DNA from: Paracoccus sp. S-4012
GTDB lineage: Bacteria > Pseudomonadota > Alphaproteobacteria > Rhodobacterales > Rhodobacteraceae
DNA: 64,000 nucleotides
NCBI RefSeq assembly: GCF_009674885.1
Contig: NZ_WKKA01000008.1
Coordinates: forward strand, 62,001-126,000
Direction of reading: 5' to 3'
Positions 47,898 to 56,165 of the stretch are shown one piece after another (within the stretch, counting starts at the first letter, position 1; each line of letters begins with the position of its first letter). Made by a program: the position numbers and the translations under genes. The notes beneath the pieces were generated by a model. That model had not been told where the DNA came from. It ran no database searches and worked only from the letters and a program-made list of their open reading frames with translations.

Positions 47898-49108
47898 CAG
47901 GGGAACTCCACCAGGTCGATGCCCTCGGCCCGGCAGAGGTCGCCGAGGCTCGCGTGGCGCAACCCGCGCAGGCCCTCCTCGTCGAGGATCGCCGAGAGCG
48001 GATGCGCCCAGTTCGCCCGCGCCGCGCCCCAACTGCCGCCGTAGTGGATCCCGGTCACGGCCGGGCAACTGTCGAGCCCCATGACCAGCGAGCCCGAATT
48101 GCCGCCGAGGGTCGTGGCGTCGTGCAGCATCGTCCGGCCCGCGGGCGCAGGCATCACCGCGCCGGGCGCGAGGCGCTTGAAGCCCCAGAGGCGGCCAAAG
48201 AGGAGGCGCAGCACCCGATCGGTCTCGGTCACGTCGCCGAGGATGTCCTCGCGCGCGGGGGCGGCGGGATAGCCGGCGAGGAAGATTTCGGTGCCCGGGC
48301 GGGTGAGGGCGCCGCCGCCGCCGATGCAGAGCGGCGCGAGGTGGCGCTCGCTGCCGGAGGGCGCGGCGCGGAAGATCGCGAGGTCGAGGACGGCATGGTC
48401 GATCCCGCGCGCGGGCACCGGGCGGGCGCCGCAGAAGACCAGCTCGGTCAGCGGTCGAGGGTCGACGGAGTCGCGGCCGCCGAACTCATGGCCGAAGTCG
48501 ATCCGCGGCCCCCGGGCGGGATCGATCCGCGGCCCGCCGGGGGCGCCGAAGTCCACGAAGATCTGCGCGACGTGGCGGTTGGTGGCGACGAGGTCGGGCG
48601 CGATCAGCCAGCCGGTGCCCGCGAACGGGGCGGCCGGATGGGTGATGTCGATGCGTCCGACGGCGCGGATGACGGCGCGCAGGGTATCCTCGAGCGCCAC
48701 GTCGGTCAGCCGGCCGGTCCATTCGCCGGGCGGGCTCGACCCCGGCACGATGGCGTCGTCGCGGATCAGGAACACCGGGCGCGAGCCGTCCGTCTCGACG
48801 ATGACCTCGAGCCCCGCCTCGAGCCGCGCGCGGGGCGCCGCCGTGCGGTCGCGCGACCCCTCGATCAGCTTCAGCCCCTCGCGCCCGTCGGCCAGCACCC
48901 GTTCGGCGAGCGCGGTCAGGTCGGCGTCACCGCCGAGTTCGTCGCGGATGAAGCGCAGCAGGAACTCGCGCGAGCGTGCCCAGCGTTCGGCCACTGCGGC
49001 CTCGGGGCTGCCGCCGCCGATGGATTCGAGCCGGCCGTGCCCGCTCGACATGCGCGGCAGGAACTTCCTCGTCAGGGCCTCGACTGCCACCGGATCGTGC
49101 CTGTGCAT
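47897..49108 (-). CDS. Trypsin-like serine protease, first gene of the minus-strand operon
   Basis: A 403-residue protein with a helical N-terminus (about 1-100, including SPEAAVAERWARSREFLLRF) and an S1-type domain with His179 (ATNRHVAQIF), Asp242 (HAVLDLAIFR) and Ser338 (LGGNSGSLVM). No signal peptide. It is homologous to the protease encoded at 41815-43014, sharing TNRHVA, an RLAPG/RLQPG loop, GGNSGS and a following HFGG/HYGGS segment. It has a good ribosome binding site (gggggag) and is transcribed divergently from the lysozyme-like gene. It is the third protease within 7 kb. Targets are unknown. Confidence 0.83.
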   Translation of the reverse strand: MHRHDPVAVEALTRKFLPRMSSGHGRLESIGGGSPEAAVAERWARSREFLLRFIRDELGGDADLTALAERVLADGREGLKLIEGSRDRTAAPRARLEAGLEVIVETDGSRPVFLIRDDAIVPGSSPPGEWTGRLTDVALEDTLRAVIRAVGRIDITHPAAPFAGTGWLIAPDLVATNRHVAQIFVDFGAPGGPRIDPARGPRIDFGHEFGGRDSVDPRPLTELVFCGARPVPARGIDHAVLDLAIFRAAPSGSERHLAPLCIGGGGALTRPGTEIFLAGYPAAPAREDILGDVTETDRVLRLLFGRLWGFKRLAPGAVMPAPAGRTMLHDATTLGGNSGSLVMGLDSCPAVTGIHYGGSWGAARANWAHPLSAILDEEGLRGLRHASLGDLCRAEGIDLVEFP

Positions 49109-49371
49109 GGCCCGTCTCCCCCTGGGAGAACAGAATCTGAAGAAATCGGTAATTGCCCGAAACGGGCGCCTTCCAGTGAAATCCGCCGGCGCTTCCAGGC
49201 CGGTGCGGTCAGCAAGGATATTCTACTTCAGCGCGAGGCACTTGAACAGTCAGCGGGATAGCACATCGCGATTGACGCAATCCTGGCCGAGGCGCATCAT
49301 CGCCACACGGATAACGGCAGTTTCGTCCCTCGTTTCAGCGCTCATCCCGGGCGGCTGTGGAGGCTATCTGG
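49109..49371. promoter_or_regulatory. Divergent control region between the protease operon and the lysozyme-like gene
   Basis: About 260 bases without a gene. A possible plus-strand promoter is ttgacg (49272-49277), a 17-base spacer and catcat (49295-49300), about 70 bases before ATG 49372; the -10 match is weak. A short hairpin, gcccg-aaa-cgggc at 49155-49167, lies near the minus-strand start. Both transcription units must start in this region, so shared control is plausible. Confidence 0.35.
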
Positions 49372-51324
49372 ATGAACGATCCGCTGCATTCCTCCGCTAT
49401 CGAGGCCCCGAACGCCGTCGATCTGGCCGAAATGCTGGGCTGGCGCGAGGCAGCCGAGGAATGGGGTGGCGACGAGGAGGCGACGCCGCTCGACATCCCG
49501 TGGCAGGACGCGATCTCGACCCGCGCCTATGACTTCATCGTCACCTGGGAGACGGGCGGCCGCGCCTATTACGAGCAGGTGATCCGCGCCCGCCCGGTCT
49601 GGCCCGCCTTCGCCTCCGGCATCACCATCGGCTGCGGCTACGACCTCGGCTACCACACGCGGGCCGAGTTCGAGGCCGACTGGGGCACCCGCCTCCCGCG
49701 CGCGGCGATCGAGCGGCTCTCGCGCGTCATCGGCTTTCGCACCGACGACCCGGGCCGCGCCGCCAAGGTCACGCGCGCGAAGGCCCTCGTGCGGTCGCTG
49801 TCGGACATCGTGGTGCCGTGGGACGTGGCGATCGCGCAGTTCGACGCCGCGAAGATGCCGAAGCTGGTGGGACAGCTCTACGGCGCGCTCGACAATCTCG
49901 ACCGGCTGCATCCGCATGCCCGCGGGGCGCTGCTGAGCCTCGTGTTCAACCGCGGCGGGGGCGGCTTCACGTCCACGAAGGACCGCTTCCGCGAGATGCG
50001 CGATACCCGGCGGATGATGGCGGATGGCGATTTCGATGCCATCCCCGGCTGCTTGCGCGCCATGATCCGCATCTGGGGCGCGGAGTCGAGCCTCGCCAAG
50101 CGGCGCAGGCAGGAGGCGGATCTGTTCGAGGCCGGGCTGGCCGAGATGGCGCTGACCGAGGGGCTGGCGGCCCTCGGCGCCCTGGAGACCCTCGAAGCCC
50201 CCGCGTCGCCCGCAGCCGAAGACCACGAGGACGTGGCCGAGCAGACCGACGACCACCTCGAGGCCCTCGACGCGCCGGAGCTGGAATCCGTGACCGAGGC
50301 CCCCGGCCAGTCGCTTGCCGATGTCCGCTGGAACCCCAACGATGACGAGCAGCCCGACTACCGCCACCTGCCGAAGCTGCCGCAGGGGACCGAGTTCGAC
50401 CTGACCGCCGAGGATCTCGAGGCGTTGATCCGGGCCAATGCCTTCCAGGTGCTGCCCGGCCGGGTGCTCTTCGCGCTGCGCGGCGCGCGGCTTTCGGGGG
50501 CCGAGAAGCGCGAGGACGTGGCCGCGATCACCCTCGTGGACCAGCGGCCCGACCACCACGACTTCCGCTGCGTGATCGGCGTCCTGGACCGTGGCAGCGG
50601 CCGCCTCTGGGCGTTCCGCGCCTCGACCGTGCCGGAGGCGAAGGCGCTCGTGAACGGCGTCGCCAAGGCGCGGAGCGGCCAGTTCGAGGGCAACGTGCTG
50701 CCGACGGGGTGCTACACCTACACGGTGGGCACCCACCGCGCCGGGACCTCGGGGGAGATCCGCGGCGTGCTGCGGCTCTCGAAGTCCCGCGACGGGGCGT
50801 CGCGCGTGATCGCGCTGAGGACGCTGGACGACGTGGTCTATGACCGGCGCGACTTCTGGCACGACTGCGCGCCCGCCGACAATATCCATCCCGGCCGGCG
50901 GCGGCAGGGGTTTTCGTCCCTCGGCTGCATGACGCTGCCGGGCGACTACGACCGCGGGCGGCGGCTGCATACCGGCCTCTGGGCCGACCTGCGCGAGGCC
51001 CTCGGCATGGGGCGGACCTTTGCCGCCTCGGACGATGGCCAGCAGTTCAGCGCCATGCTGCTGACCGGTCTCGATGCGGCGCTTGCCTCGCGGCAGCGGA
51101 CCTCGGGCGAGGCCGCGTCGCTGCAACGGCTGCGCTTCGGCTCGCAGGGGGACGCCGTGGACCGGCTGCAGCGGCAACTTGGCCTCGCCCCGGACGCCAG
51201 CCAGCTTGTCGGGCCGGTCACACGCGCGGCGCTCATCCAGCATCAGCAACGCAAGCTCGGCTGGGCCGACGGCATCCTCTCGCCCGAGGCCGAGGCCGAG
51301 CTGGGACTGACAGTGTTCAACTGA
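49372..51324 (+). CDS. Lysozyme-like / L,D-transpeptidase-like / peptidoglycan-binding protein
   Basis: A 650-residue multidomain protein without a signal peptide. Residues about 50-250 resemble phage/pesticin-type lysozymes: TWETGGRAYYE with probable catalytic Glu60, then SGITIGCGYDLGY. An acidic linker (280-330) follows. Residues about 395-525 resemble an L,D-transpeptidase: LWAFRAS, GCYTYTVGTHRAGTSG, His506 (NIHPG) and Cys519 in FSSLGCMTLPG. Residues about 585-640 are a peptidoglycan-binding domain 1 (LQRLRFGSQGDAVDRLQRQLGL). It should act on cell wall, so delivery by the CIS or release after host lysis is likely. ATG 49372 has a ggagg ribosome binding site; GTG 49357 is the alternative. 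Confidence 0.78.
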   Translation: MNDPLHSSAIEAPNAVDLAEMLGWREAAEEWGGDEEATPLDIPWQDAISTRAYDFIVTWETGGRAYYEQVIRARPVWPAFASGITIGCGYDLGYHTRAEFEADWGTRLPRAAIERLSRVIGFRTDDPGRAAKVTRAKALVRSLSDIVVPWDVAIAQFDAAKMPKLVGQLYGALDNLDRLHPHARGALLSLVFNRGGGGFTSTKDRFREMRDTRRMMADGDFDAIPGCLRAMIRIWGAESSLAKRRRQEADLFEAGLAEMALTEGLAALGALETLEAPASPAAEDHEDVAEQTDDHLEALDAPELESVTEAPGQSLADVRWNPNDDEQPDYRHLPKLPQGTEFDLTAEDLEALIRANAFQVLPGRVLFALRGARLSGAEKREDVAAITLVDQRPDHHDFRCVIGVLDRGSGRLWAFRASTVPEAKALVNGVAKARSGQFEGNVLPTGCYTYTVGTHRAGTSGEIRGVLRLSKSRDGASRVIALRTLDDVVYDRRDFWHDCAPADNIHPGRRRQGFSSLGCMTLPGDYDRGRRLHTGLWADLREALGMGRTFAASDDGQQFSAMLLTGLDAALASRQRTSGEAASLQRLRFGSQGDAVDRLQRQLGLAPDASQLVGPVTRAALIQHQQRKLGWADGILSPEAEAELGLTVFN

Positions 51325-51335
51325 CGGGGACCATC

Positions 51336-52796
51336 ATGCAGAAGATCGACCGCGCGACGCTTGAATCGATGCTGATGGACCCGGAGGTGCCCGACAGCGC
51401 CATCCGCCCCTTCCTGCGCCTCGACCCGCTCGACAGCCAGTCCTTCCGCCCGAGCGTCATCGCCAACCCGGCGCTCGTGGCGTTCGACGAGACCGAGTCG
51501 GCGATGGCCCTCGCCTCGCTGAACGGCGTCGCCCGCTGGCGGCGGCAGCGGCGCTATGCGGCCAAGATCCGCGGCTGGACGGGCCTGAAGGTCGTGGCCG
51601 AGGGCGACTCGTGGTTCCAGTATCCGTTCCTGATCGACGACGTGATCGACCACCTGTTCGACGCATGGGCGATCTACTGCGTCGGCGCCGCCGGCGACCT
51701 CTTGCAGGACATGGTCCGGCAGGACGAGGTGACGGCCGCGGTGCTGTCCGAGAAGCCCGACCTGCTGCTGCTCAGCGGCGGCGGCAACGACCTGCTGGGC
51801 GGCGGCCAGCTCGCGCGCTACCTCAAGCCGCCGCGCCCCGGCATGGCGCCCGAGGATCACATCTCGGACGAGTTCGACCAACTCCTCGCCCGCATCCTCG
51901 CGATCTACGCCGATCTGGTCGAAAGGGCGCTGACGGCGGGGGCGAAGCGCGTGGTCTGCCACGGCTACGACTACGCCATCCCGAACGGCGGCCCGTGGCT
52001 CGGCCGGCCGATGCTGAAGCTCGGCATCAGCGACCGCCGGCTGCAGCGCGACATCATCCGGGTGCTGATCGACAGGCTGCATGACGGGCTAGAGTCGATG
52101 GCCGGCAACTTCGGCGGCCGGGTCGCAGCCGCCGACTGCCGCGGCCGCACGCCCGACGACGCGTGGTATGACGAGCTGCACCCGACCAGCAGCGGCTTCG
52201 TCCCGGCGGCGCGGATGATCCGCGAAACGGCCGAGGGCGGCAGCCTCGAGGCGATTGCCATGGAAATGCCCGCGCCGCCCGAGTCGCGCCCGCTGCCGGT
52301 CGCCGACGAGGAGGCCGTCCTTGGTGTGATGGCGATGGACGAGGAGACGCTGCTCGCCGAGATGGGCCGTCGTCAGGCGCTTCTGGAACTGACCCCGGAC
52401 ATCGCGGAGAGCATGACCCTCGCCATGCCGCCCGAAGGGACGGAGTCGGTGCAGGGCGCCTTCCTCGACCTCGGCCGCCGCGTGGCCGAGCGGCTCAACC
52501 GCGAACTCTACCATCTCCTCTGCGGCGACGATGACACGGCGAAAGTCGAGCGCGAGAAGCTGAGGCAGACCCTGAAGCTCTCCGACGCCGCCCTGATCGG
52601 CGGCATCGCGACGACCCTCATGGCGATCGGCACGCCGCCCTTCCTCGCGCCGCTGGCCGCGACGGTGATCGTCCGCTCGGGGATCAAGCCGGCATGGGAG
52701 GAGACCTGCCGCTTCTGGGGCGAACGCTTCGGCCCCCTGGACCCCGCGCCACTGCCGGCAACGCCGCCCGGCGGAACGGCACAGCCCGGGGCCTGA
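51336..52796 (+). CDS. SGNH/GDSL-family hydrolase
   Basis: A 486-residue protein with an SGNH esterase/lipase core at about 80-300. Ser92 is in VVAEGDSWFQYP (block I), Gly/Asn151 in LLSGGGNDLLGGG (block III), and Asp279 and His282 in YDELHPTSSGF (block V). No signal peptide is seen. The C-terminal 190 residues are helical, with a hydrophobic stretch near 420-450 (LIGGIATTLMAIGTPPFLAPLAATVIV) that could insert into membrane. Substrates of this family include lipids and acetylated polysaccharides. It lies 11 bases after the lysozyme-like gene and is probably co-transcribed, consistent with a second payload or envelope-active enzyme. Confidence 0.82.
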   Translation: MQKIDRATLESMLMDPEVPDSAIRPFLRLDPLDSQSFRPSVIANPALVAFDETESAMALASLNGVARWRRQRRYAAKIRGWTGLKVVAEGDSWFQYPFLIDDVIDHLFDAWAIYCVGAAGDLLQDMVRQDEVTAAVLSEKPDLLLLSGGGNDLLGGGQLARYLKPPRPGMAPEDHISDEFDQLLARILAIYADLVERALTAGAKRVVCHGYDYAIPNGGPWLGRPMLKLGISDRRLQRDIIRVLIDRLHDGLESMAGNFGGRVAAADCRGRTPDDAWYDELHPTSSGFVPAARMIRETAEGGSLEAIAMEMPAPPESRPLPVADEEAVLGVMAMDEETLLAEMGRRQALLELTPDIAESMTLAMPPEGTESVQGAFLDLGRRVAERLNRELYHLLCGDDDTAKVEREKLRQTLKLSDAALIGGIATTLMAIGTPPFLAPLAATVIVRSGIKPAWEETCRFWGERFGPLDPAPLPATPPGGTAQPGA

Positions 52797-52798
52797 GT

Positions 52799-54391
52799 TC
52801 AGGGCGCGACAAGTGCTGCTGACGAAAAGCGAACCCGCTCGAACGCGGAGATGAGAGCGATCACATCGATCTGCCACTCGCCGGGCAGCGAGATGTCGGA
52901 GGTCCGCAGCACAAAGGCGTCGCCTTCCGGCTGCATCCTGCGCTTGATCGCCTCAAGCCCGAGCGCCGGCGACGAAACTGCAAGCTCGACCTCCTGCGGA
53001 GCGATCGGACTGCCGGCGGCGTTTGCGAACCGCGCCGCAATGTCGTGGCCGCCGGCGGCTCGTGCCGTCATCTGAGCTTGGAGATGGTATCCCTGCGCTT
53101 CGGCCTCCCACTTCATGGCGACGCTGCTCTGCTGATGGCCGCCGTGAAGCGCGTGCGGGCTGGTGTCGTGCTGGGCGGCAAGCGCGCGCGGCGGCGGCAG
53201 ATGGCCCAGCACGGCAACGCTCGCGACCACGAACAGCGCCGCGACGATTTCCAGCCCGATGCTGATCCGCAGGCGGCGCACCGCTGCAAACCCGCCCAGG
53301 CTCAGGCGGGGCGTGAGGCGGCTGCGGTTCCAGTTTGCGAGAACCAGCATCAGGACGACGCCCGCCATCTTCAAGGCGAGCACCGTTCCGTAAGGGGTAG
53401 CGAAGCCTGCAAGTCCTCTGACCTGAATGAGCGTGAGCACGCCTCCGGCGAGCAACAGCGGGGCGACGGCCGGAACCGCCATTCGGGAAAAGGCCCGCAG
53501 CATTGATGCCGCCTCGGGCGCGGGCAAGCGGGCCACACAACTGCGCAGGGGCAGGAGCGCGCCCGCCCACAGGCCGGCCAGCAAGGCGTGGACGCTGAGG
53601 ACTGGGGCCGCGAGCCACTGCGGGTCGGCCGTTGCCGCATGTCCAGAGAAGCCAAGCGTTGCCGTCGCGCCAGCGGCAGCGAGCGCGGCCATCCCCGGTG
53701 CGCGGGTGAGCAGGATTGCGGCGGCGCCGAGCAGGAGGGCGCTCGCCAGGCCACCTTTTGCGATCGGGCTGCCGCTGCCGGCCGCGAGCAGATCGCCAAT
53801 TGGCGCCGCCCCGAGGGGCATTCCGAGGAGCAAAGCCCCCTGCATCGGAACCAGGCTCAACGCGAGCAGCGCCGCGCCCAGGAGGAGCAGTCTGTTCCTG
53901 CGCACCATGCCTGTCGCCCTCTGGCGAAAGGCGGCGAGGAACGCGGCGCCCCCGGCTCCCAGAAGCAGAAGCGATAGGTAGATGCCCCGGTGAATGGCTG
54001 AAACCACGGTCCAGTCGGAACGCGGGGGGTCCGGGGCGGCGACGGCGGCCGGGGTGTCGCCGACGGCGAACCTGAACGCGCCTCCAATCGGGTGCGAGTC
54101 GGTCGAGACCACGCGCCAGGACAGCAGGTAATTTCCGTCCGGCAGCGGCGGGAGCGCGAGGACCACCGACGCATCCCGCGCAACCGGGTCCGCGACCACC
54201 GTGGCCCCAGCGGCGTCGAGCAGGCGGACCGCAACCGGCGACACCGGCTCGCTGAACCGCAGGAGCACCTCTGCGGGTGTTTCGTCCAGTACGGCGTCGG
54301 CCGCGGGCGTGGTGTCGAGGAGCATCGCGTGGGCGGTGGCAGCCTGCGCGGCTGCGAGCCACACCACAATGACAAGGAGGAGTCGGGACAT
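52799..54391 (-). CDS. CopC-CopD-YtkA-like copper protein fusion
   Basis: A 530-residue membrane protein. A signal peptide (1-20) is followed by a CopC domain whose mature N-terminus His21 (THAMLLD after processing) is a classic copper ligand. YLLSWRVVSTDSHPIGGAFRFAVG contains the second His motif. Then come about eight transmembrane helices of a CopD permease (about 135-405). The C-terminal 110 residues, periplasmic and beta-rich, follow a His-rich HDTSPHALHGGHQQ linker and resemble YtkA/FixH domains. CopC binds periplasmic copper and CopD is thought to import it. The YcnI-like gene lies upstream on the same strand. It is convergent with the SGNH gene, two bases apart. Confidence 0.88.
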   Translation of the reverse strand: MSRLLLVIVVWLAAAQAATAHAMLLDTTPAADAVLDETPAEVLLRFSEPVSPVAVRLLDAAGATVVADPVARDASVVLALPPLPDGNYLLSWRVVSTDSHPIGGAFRFAVGDTPAAVAAPDPPRSDWTVVSAIHRGIYLSLLLLGAGGAAFLAAFRQRATGMVRRNRLLLLGAALLALSLVPMQGALLLGMPLGAAPIGDLLAAGSGSPIAKGGLASALLLGAAAILLTRAPGMAALAAAGATATLGFSGHAATADPQWLAAPVLSVHALLAGLWAGALLPLRSCVARLPAPEAASMLRAFSRMAVPAVAPLLLAGGVLTLIQVRGLAGFATPYGTVLALKMAGVVLMLVLANWNRSRLTPRLSLGGFAAVRRLRISIGLEIVAALFVVASVAVLGHLPPPRALAAQHDTSPHALHGGHQQSSVAMKWEAEAQGYHLQAQMTARAAGGHDIAARFANAAGSPIAPQEVELAVSSPALGLEAIKRRMQPEGDAFVLRTSDISLPGEWQIDVIALISAFERVRFSSAALVAP

Positions 54392-54432
54392 CGCGCACCG
54401 GGGCGCGCTGAAAGCGCGCCCCGCTCCCGGGA

Positions 54433-54945
54433 TCAGTTGGTCAGCATGACGGCGGGGGCGGGCTCGGACAATTCGTCCGCGTTCTGCCCCTCCGCGGGGA
54501 TCTCGATCCAGCGATGCACCTTTTCCTCACATTCCTGCACGACGGGGAAGTAGAGCGTGGCGCCGGGCGTGTCGGGCAGGCGCGTCCGAAAGACGAACTC
54601 GTCATAGTACTCCTCCGGCAGCTTCCCTCCCAACCAGTGGATCTCGCTGATCCGCTCGGTAATCTCGCGGTCGCCATCGACGAGGGGCGGGTCGAGCGGC
54701 GCATGCACGATCTCGATCTCCCACCCATGCTTCGGCATCGGCTGGGCGGCCGTGATGCCGTCGGGGATCTGCACCCGAATCGTCGTCGTCGGCGATCCGC
54801 TGCAACCATGGCCGACCCGCAGGACCGCCTTGTAGCGTTCGCCGGGTGCGGCTTCGCTGTCCTCGAGAGTGATGTGCGCCGCGGCGGGCGCAACGAAAGC
54901 GGCCAGAGTGACGGCCGAAAGAAGGGCTCGGAAAATCATCTGCAT
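54433..54945 (-). CDS. YcnI-like copper-binding protein (DUF1775)
   Basis: A 170-residue secreted protein. A signal peptide ends at AAA, leaving mature His24 (HITLEDSEAAPGERY). The DUF1775 fold is marked by VGHGCSGSPTTTIRVQIPDGI, then HGWEIEI, EIHWLGGKLPEEYYDEFVF and LYFPVVQECEE. The YcnI family binds copper through the N-terminal His and a conserved Trp, both present. It is co-oriented with the CopC-CopD fusion 40 bases downstream, so the two probably form one copper uptake unit. Confidence 0.9.
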   Translation of the reverse strand: MQMIFRALLSAVTLAAFVAPAAAHITLEDSEAAPGERYKAVLRVGHGCSGSPTTTIRVQIPDGITAAQPMPKHGWEIEIVHAPLDPPLVDGDREITERISEIHWLGGKLPEEYYDEFVFRTRLPDTPGATLYFPVVQECEEKVHRWIEIPAEGQNADELSEPAPAVMLTN

Positions 54946-55007
54946 ACCTCTGCTGTCACGGGCCAGTCATCCGGCGCCTGCGAAGGACGATCATGGGAGT
55001 GGTGTTC

Positions 55008-55376
55008 TCAGCCGAGACGCGGAGGGGCGCGGGCCTGCTGCGGCAGTCGCGCAGGGGTCACTCCCGGCGGCGGCGGCGGCCGAACCTCGGCCTCCAGGGA
55101 GCGCCTGACGGGCAGGGGCAGTGCGGCCGCGGGCGGGAGCAGAAAGAGCTTGCTGAGGGTGCAGAGCGGGCAGTGCGGATGGACCTCGTGCTGCCGTGAC
55201 TGCTGCGGTTCCGAAACGACTTGATGCCCGGCGACATGGGAGTGCTCAGAACTCATCGCCGCTTGGCTGCGATGATCCAGAGGCATGGGAGTGAGAGCCA
55301 GCAGCAGGAGCGCGCCGGCAGTCAGCACGCCAAAGACGTGGCGCCACGATGCCTCGCATGTTCTCCGGCCCCTCAT
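55008..55376 (-). CDS. DUF2946-like small secreted or membrane protein
   Basis: A 122-residue protein with an N-terminal hydrophobic segment (about 15-30), a His-rich middle (SSEHSHVAGHQVV), and HPHCPLCTLSKLFLLPP. The CPLC motif with nearby His is typical of DUF2946 proteins found in copper-related clusters. The Pro/Arg-rich tail is not conserved. It lies between soxD and the YcnI-like gene and probably belongs to the copper unit. Metal binding is inferred from the His/Cys pattern. Confidence 0.6.
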   Translation of the reverse strand: MRGRRTCEASWRHVFGVLTAGALLLLALTPMPLDHRSQAAMSSEHSHVAGHQVVSEPQQSRQHEVHPHCPLCTLSKLFLLPPAAALPLPVRRSLEAEVRPPPPPGVTPARLPQQARAPPRLG

Positions 55377-55379
55377 CAG

Positions 55380-55411
55380 AAAAGACCGTAGCGCGGCTGG
55401 AGATCACGGTC
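55380..55411 (-). terminator. Possible terminator after soxD
   Basis: On the minus strand a 6-bp stem gaccgt/acggtc with a 16-base loop is followed by tttt. It lies about 40 bases after the soxD stop and directly before the DUF2946-like start codon. The stem is short, so confidence is low. Confidence 0.35.
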
Positions 55412-55451
55412 GAGCCGGGGCCGTGGTGGCGCGGGCCGCCACGGCACTGCC

Positions 55452-56165
55452 CTACATGCCCTCGGCGCCCTCCGGCGCATCGCTGCCGTCTTCCGGGGTG
55501 ACGTCGAGAACGGAGGCGTGCTTCGTGATCTCGACGGCGTCCTTGCAGTTCTCCATGCAAGGCTCCCCGGCGAATATCGGGTACTCGGTCTCTGCCCGGT
55601 CGTCCTCCACGAACCCGCCGGCATTGGGCAGTTCCACCTCGCCGAAGTTCGTGTGGGACAGGGTGAAGTCGTCCTCGACGAGATAGTTGGAATAGAGAAT
55701 GTAGGCGGTGATCGCGTAGGTTTCGTCGGCGGTCAGCGACTGAGCGTTCCCGAACGGCATCGAGCGATGGACGTAGTCCCAGACGGTCGAGAGATAGGGC
55801 CAGTAGCTGCCGATCGTCTTCTCGGGATCGTCGTGATCGAGCGTGCCTTCGCCGCCGGCCAGGGCGGGCCAGTTGTCGAGGCCCTCGGCGAAATCTCCGT
55901 GGCAGGAGGCGCAGTAGTCGGTGAACAGCGCCTCGCCGGAAGCCACGTCGCCGGAGCCTTCGGGCAGGCCGAGGCCGTCGGGGCTGATGTCCTTGTCCCA
56001 GGCCGCGATCTCCTCGGGGAGTGCGGTCCGGCCGATGCCCAGCGGCGCGGAGGCCTTTGCTTCGGCCGAAGGAGCGGCCGGGACCGGGCTGCCGTCCGAC
56101 TGTGCCGCGGCGGGCGAGGCCGCCAGAAGGACCAGCAGCGAAACGGCGTTACGAAACTTCGACAT
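55452..56165 (-). CDS. soxD: SoxD-like cytochrome c subunit, single visible heme site
   Basis: A 237-residue periplasmic protein: signal peptide 1-21, then an IGRTALPEEIAAWDKDISPDGLGLPEGSGD region characteristic of SoxD. One c-type heme site is Cys85-x-x-Cys88-His89 (CASCH), and MPFGNAQSLTADETYAITAYIL supplies the likely Met ligand. The C-terminus has CMENCKD (Cys203, Cys207) instead of a second heme motif. Paracoccus-type SoxD is diheme and longer, so this is a short form. It pairs with SoxC as sulfane dehydrogenase Sox(CD)2. The start is either ATG 56165 or ATG 56180; both overlap the soxC end. Confidence 0.8.
   Translation of the reverse strand: MSKFRNAVSLLVLLAASPAAAQSDGSPVPAAPSAEAKASAPLGIGRTALPEEIAAWDKDISPDGLGLPEGSGDVASGEALFTDYCASCHGDFAEGLDNWPALAGGEGTLDHDDPEKTIGSYWPYLSTVWDYVHRSMPFGNAQSLTADETYAITAYILYSNYLVEDDFTLSHTNFGEVELPNAGGFVEDDRAETEYPIFAGEPCMENCKDAVEITKHASVLDVTPEDGSDAPEGAEGM

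Noticed and set aside
19313-52798. Prophage
   Set aside because: Tail genes only. No capsid, portal, terminase, integrase, repressor or attachment repeats are visible in or beside the block.
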